DNA from: Marsupella aquatica
Lineage: Eukaryota; Marchantiophyta
Reading direction: 5' to 3'
Assembly (NCBI GenBank): GCA_973895155.1
Contig: OZ316895.1
Location: forward strand, 16,802,001-16,866,000
Length of the DNA: 64,000 nt
The notes below the pieces were generated by a model. It had not been told where the DNA came from. It made no database searches and saw only the letters and a list, made by a program, of their open reading frames with translations. Below are positions 59,006-64,000 of this stretch, in pieces (within the stretch, counting starts at the first letter, position 1; each line of letters starts with the position of its first letter). The position numbers and the translations under genes are program-made.

Positions 59006-59520
59006 AGGGCTCCTGTGGACACTTCAAGCGGCTCAATTCAGCTCGATCAATTCCAGAATTCATGAATTCTAGCTTGAACTAATCAAGGTGACCTGTGAAA
59101 GATTTAACTAAATCAAGGTAAACCTGTACTGATTTGAGTTTCCGTGTGACGGTCTCGATTGTACGTATACCTGATTCCTTGCGTCTGAGGCAGCATTATG
59201 TGCAGGTGCGTCTTCTTAATGAAGGTCGATCAGACAACTCTGTAGGCCCAAATGAATTCGAAGTTCGTTGCCAATCCTCCATGCGCAATCAATCACCTTC
59301 CAGGATATTGAGAAACTTGGATCGAAAACTAACTTTAAGTTTCATGTCCTGTAATGGGTGTCGATACGCCCTTCTAAGTGAAAGAACACAATTGTCCTGT
59401 GAACGTCCTCAAAGCATTTTCCGACATGTTCATTTGAGTTGCACACGGCCCTTTGTTCAGCCTGCATATCCGGAATTGTCAAGTTGTGTGGCCAATGGAG
59501 ATGAGCCGAGAAGATCCATC
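59006..59520. other. Downstream of CAT gene; likely 3' UTR then spacer
   Basis: The 3' UTR of the CAT gene must begin here; no clear AATAAA was found. The plus frame 59134-59580 has no recognisable content. Confidence 0.4.
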
Positions 59521-59717
59521 CATGCACACAAAAGCATTCAGGTCATGTCTGAAATTTCCAAACAATGGATTCTAGCCTGATATCCATGCACACAAAAGCA
59601 TTCTCAGGACATGTCTAAAATTTCCAAGCATTGGACTGTCGCCTGATATTCATGCACACACAAAAGCATTCTCAGAACATGTCTAAAATTTCCAATCATT
59701 GGATTGTGGCCTGATAC
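59521..59717. repeat. Three-copy tandem repeat (64 and 66 bp)
   Basis: CATGCACACA starts copies at 59521, 59585 and 59651. Each copy has AAAAGCATTC, ACATGTCT(G/A)AAATTTCCAA and a GCCTGATA end. Copies two and three are closest. Confidence 0.94.
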
Positions 59718-60160
59718 ACCCGTACTTGATTAAAAAGGCTATGATCTGAAATTGCACTTGATCAGGACAACACGCCTTCCGCATCACGTGATTTCCATTG
59801 ACAAGTGTCTTCCCCCAGAAAAAGGGGGGCCAGGGCTTGTGTTAGAAATAATCTTTTTGTCCAATTCCTGTAGAAACCAATTGCTCTTCAAACCAAATTT
59901 TATTTTTTCCTAATGGTGATGAAAAAGTGTTTTTCTCAACGTAAAGCCACAATCCATTCCCTTCATTTTTTGGTTTTTGTAAACATATTATACCAAAACA
60001 AAAGGTGTCATTTCATTTTGTAGTGATTGATAGTCCACTCCTATCATTGAGGTCATGTTGCAGTTGATGCGACAAGACTCATGATTGACACAAAAATGGC
60101 AAGATTGAGACAAATTGCAAAGGGATGTTGTTATTGTGATCAAGCAATCATTGCTGCCAT

Positions 60161-60365
60161 GTGATTGTTGGTATAGCAATACCCAATGTGAGTTGTACAA
60201 AATTGTCAATGATGAGATAAAAAATTACAAGTGCGACAAAGAAGTGTTATTGTTCCAATTGTGTGATTATTAGTAAAGCAATTCCCAATGGGAGCTGCAA
60301 AATATTGTCAAATGATGCCATAAAATTTTACAAGAGAGAAAGAAGTGTTATTTATCCAATGGTGT
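60161..60365. repeat. 102-bp tandem duplication
   Basis: GTGATTGTTGGTATAGCAAT at 60161 is repeated as GTGATTATTAGTAAAGCAAT at 60263. Both copies continue with AAAATTGTCAA- or ATATTGTCAA-type text, ATTACAAG or TTACAAGA, and AAGAAGTGTTATT. Confidence 0.85.
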
Positions 60366-63300
60366 TAGCTATATAGTCATGTTCATTGGTAGTGCATTTT
60401 TTAATCGTTTCAGTTGGGTGGTTATTGTTGTGAACATCTTATTTTTAGAGACTCCATCAATGGGAAGTTACTTCCCAAAATTCCTGGATGCACATGCAAC
60501 CACTTCAGCATGATTTGTCACAAAGTAACAAGAATAGTTAATTATGCAAGAAGAACCAAATTTGATTATTTGTGTTTGAGGCAAGGCAAAAAAAAAAAAC
60601 AATTAAACATACCGTGTAATACTAAAAACAATGGAAAACTGAAAAGTAACATTTCAAGTCAACAAAGAAAAAAGTAAAATAGGGGTGGAAAAAATTTCTT
60701 TAGATGAGTTGTGATTGAAATATCAGTGTTTTCTGGGTAATCTGTTTCAATTTTCTACTGTATTTAAACATTTTTGAAATAAGTAGAAAGTAACTCTTTA
60801 ACTACTCTAACATTTACCAAAGTAACATAATAAACCCAAAAAGCTTTTTAACTTCTCTAGCATTTACGAAGGTAATTTAAGAAACTCTTTGGCTACATAC
60901 TATGGATAGAGGAGTAACAACTATGGATAGAGGAGTAACAAGCAAAAGGTAAGAAACACCAAAACTATTATGAGTAGAGGAATACCAAGGGATGCTTTCA
61001 AATACTATGGACAAAGTAATATTTTGCATGAACTCTAGTATGAAATGTTACATGTATTGTATAGACATAGAGGTACTAAGTGATACATTTGCATGGAGAA
61101 TTACCCTCTATATTATCATGAATGTACTCATATTTGTCTTTAATGAAATTGTTCTAATTATCTTTAAAATTCACTTCATTTAGATTCCTCCATTTAATCT
61201 TTGTCCTCTGACTCATCTATCTACTCTAATGTGCAACTCTTCAGTGCTCCAAATTGTTTATTAATAAAACAAGCTTCTATCCATAATCAAAGGGTGCTCA
61301 AACTAATTTTTACTAATGTTGTTGCTATGAATGGTGTTGTGGGGAGGACAATAGTGAGCCACCTGGGATGGCAGAACACATGATGGCGGCCATTATAGCA
61401 TTATTGAATCCAAGCATGGTTGCACGAACAAGAGAGTGGATCTTAGTTCCTTTTGATGTTATTGTAAATTTCTTTATATCTAAAAAACCTTACACACATT
61501 CAAAGTTTTGTGAAATTTTGAAATTGTTTTTAATTTTCATTCATACATTTTTTAATTTTGGGCGCGCACAGGCACACATGAGGCAGAAGGGGTGCATGGT
61601 TGGATTTTTTGGTGAAGGGTCAGGATTTGCGCTCAGGCAGAAGGGGTGTATGGGTGAATTTTTTGGTGAATGGCCAAGATTGGCTCCCGCCATTCATGTA
61701 TTCTGTTTGGGCCTCTCTTGTGCTTTTGTCATCTGATATATAGTATATAAGTTTTTCATTATTTTTGTAACGGATCATTCTATTCTTCCCTCAAATACCC
61801 TACCCTCGGATACGCTTTCAGGATTTTGGGTTCCCAATGCTCGACTTCAACCTCTCCGTCTCAGATACTTCGTCCAGCCAATAATATAAAAGTGTCTCCA
61901 AACAATGGACGGAAGCTGATGGGAGAGGAAAGCTTCGGCACATTTTGAAAGCTTCGGCACATTTTGAAAGCTTCCAGGTAAGTTACGGTGAGATCCAAAT
62001 CTACTCGAGCCATCTAATCAGCAACCATGTAATTGTTACAATAAACGCACCGTCCTTCAACATAAGAATTGAAAACTGTTAGAATTATGTGCTATGTGAT
62101 CTCCACAACGGCGAGGAAATTCTACGCAGGGCCCCACTTGATTCATAGACAGGTCGTTGCTTCTAATCTTTCCTCCCTTTCATGTGTGACGAAGGGGTTT
62201 AGTTGTTCTGTGTTGGCTGGGAAAAAAGGAAAAAGGAAACTTCCAATTTCTACCCAATACAGGTTGTATGCAATGAGCCTTCCATTCGGCTCATAAAATC
62301 AACTACCTGTAGTGCTGGGACACTGCGCCATGCAACTGCGTGGTTCACTTTTTCAGTAAGTTTTCTAAAGAACTCAACTAAAAAATACAGAAGCAGCTTG
62401 TTGGTGAGCAGTGTCATCCAGCTCTACTGTAAGGTACAGTACTGGAGGAAAAGTACGTGCAGTCAGTTGACAAAGATATGGCTTCCAAGTACAAGTCCAC
62501 TTTTCACATTAAAGAAAGGTGAGCAAGTCTATGCGAGGTCAATGCATTGTCAAGCGTAACAGATATTCCCACTTCACTCTGCTTGCGTGTATTAGCTTCC
62601 AAGTCCCTACCAGCTCATGAGGCTGGCAGACTATCGAATGTTTGGTCCTCTCTCCGGACTTTTTCCAATTTCCACGCTTTTTTCTTTGTACTTTGCTGGC
62701 ATTTTTTAGACAAATTAGTTCTTTCTTTCATCCACTGCATAAAAAGGAGCGCTAACTTCAACTCTTTCCAGATCCTCTTTCACCTGCAGCGATTAGACAC
62801 TCCAATATAAGCCAGTTCCTACAAGAATCAATATTAGTGACGCTCTCATATTTTGGTTCATCTTAGGCTTTTGTTCTGATCAATCAAACGTCTCAGTAGT
62901 AGTCTCACTTCAAACTGCGTCACCATTATTGTAGATGTGGACCATCTGGACTTCATAATGTTTTTAATCATCACCATGCCAACTATATCTATAAGTCCAC
63001 TTCAAGTTTTAACACTGGCCCATGAACGTTGAGTTCAATGGCACACCTACTGCAAAGAGGGACGTGCAAAGTGCTCCGTGATTATTATTTATTTTGGTGC
63101 TCCATGATTGATTCCACTGTCGTATGGTCCCACAGTACGTCAAGACCGTTTTGTTGTGTGAACAAAATTGACAAGGCTTTCTCCTCCGCCAACCATCATT
63201 GAATTATACCTCTTGTCCTTCAGACACATTGGCTGACGCTTCCCATATTGTCAAAGCATGACCAAACGTCCACGTGATAGAGTAGACTACTCTGGCAGCA

Positions 63301-63807
63301 CGGCAGAATATCTAAAATTGTAAATAATAATGTCTAGAATGGACCTCAAATGGTATCATCAACTTGAATTAGGTGATAATCTCTAAGTTAACAAATTACC
63401 ACAGTTCTAGAAAGAAATTCAGATCTTCGAACACCTTTAAGTGAGGACCACTGGCCAGAACGTAGAACACAGGAAAATATTGCTGCCACTCGACATTCTT
63501 AGAAAATCGATGGCAGGGTAGGAGCAGACACTAGCCAAAAGGGGCCAGCTCTCTTCTCATGTATCCCCTCTCCAATCTCCATTTCAAAATCTTATCAAAA
63601 CTGACTGGATACATGTGCTTACAATTGTTCTTTGCTTGACTTCGATACATTTGCTCTAGAGGGATGAATTCCGTTTGGACAATCTATCTATTGAAGCATC
63701 AGACATGAGTCATTTCGTTGGCAAGGCAAATTGGAAGAGAAGGACAAGGGGATAGAATTCTGCTTTCGAGTCAGTTTCCAGTCACCGGAACACAATTTTC
63801 AATCTGG
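60366..63807. other. Intergenic, no gene recognised
   Basis: A 54-bp duplication (AGGCAGAAGGGGTG at 61581 and 61635) sits inside an unrecognised plus frame at 61368-61736. A 19-bp repeat, GAAAGCTTCGGCACATTTT, starts at 61928 and 61947 with a third partial copy at 61966. Plus frames at 62069-62810 were not recognised. The last several hundred bases may include the 3' UTR of the DYW-PPR gene on the minus strand. Confidence 0.45.
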
Positions 63808-64000
63808 TCACCAGTAATCGCCACAAGAACATATGCCATCTTTAAAATGATGAAAGCGATTGACGTCCCTGGCTACAATCTCGCGCCCAGTCAGCTTGGA
63901 GATAAACTTGGTTGCAGTATGGCAATCTGAACACACCCAAAGGTTCTTCCATACACGAACTGGTTTTCCCCGTGGTATCTGCATAAGTCCATAAGCAATA
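63808..64000 (-). CDS. DYW-class PPR protein, C-terminal end (partial)
   Basis: The minus strand encodes the last 63 residues of a DYW domain, running off the window at its 5' side: [20 protein letters not shown], then [20 protein letters not shown], then [20 protein letters not shown], then DYW and stop (TGA at 63808-63810). The CSDCH motif, the HHF and the final CSCGDYW are the family's zinc-site and terminal signatures, all intact. DYW proteins are nuclear-encoded, enter mitochondria or plastids, bind a specific transcript through PPR repeats and deaminate a cytidine to uridine. The deaminase HxE motif and the repeats lie outside the window. No frame damage is seen in this piece, so the gene is probably live. 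Confidence 0.95.
   Translation of the reverse strand, partial: IAYGLMQIPRGKPVRVWKNLWVCSDCHTATKFISKLTGREIVARDVNRFHHFKDGICSCGDYW

Noticed and set aside
61368-61736. A 122-codon plus-strand frame with a hydrophobic stretch
   Set aside because: Part of it is made by a 54-bp tandem duplication, and no protein family was recognised.

Overview
The window is plant nuclear DNA and gene-poor. The evidence is a group A (ABI5/AREB-type) bZIP factor, an AP2/ERF factor, a cytosolic ribosomal protein eS28, a cationic amino acid transporter (CAT) and the C-terminus of a DYW-class PPR protein. GT-AG introns, a telo-box and TATA-like boxes agree with this. The DYW end, plus a decayed PPR copy whose wording resembles moss PPR proteins, points to a non-seed land plant, most likely a moss. 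I cannot name the species. No intact LTR retrotransposon is visible.

Layout: 0.4-1.1 kb holds a broken PIF/Harbinger transposase on the plus strand. A 73-bp minisatellite follows at 1.7-2.6 kb. The bZIP gene (minus, 4.1-5.9 kb, three exons) has a GA-rich leader, a TATA-like box and a nested minisatellite carrying GACGTC sites upstream. From 7 to 30 kb there are only repeats, two or three families of short non-autonomous elements, a minus-strand PPR relic (10.8-11.3 kb) and about 12 kb in which I recognise no gene. The intronless ERF gene (minus, 30.5-31.6 kb) is followed by another repeat-rich stretch to 47 kb. Next come a plus-strand relic of an LWD/TTG1-type WD40 gene and a minus-strand cupin fragment at 48-49 kb. 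The eS28 gene (minus, 50.5 kb) carries a telo-box. The two-exon CAT gene (plus, 56.2-59.0 kb) sits behind an internally duplicated upstream region. The DYW-PPR gene enters from the right edge on the minus strand.

The five genes that look intact are unrelated housekeeping, regulatory or organelle RNA-editing genes and do not form a pathway. The most distinctive feature of the window is the number of short, local, low-copy tandem duplications (unit about 40-200 bp, 2-4 copies) in non-coding DNA, together with small inverted-repeat elements present in two copies. I found no convincing undescribed gene system. The items most worth checking are the C-box-bearing minisatellite upstream of the bZIP gene, the paired short elements and hairpins, and the duplicated CAT upstream region.
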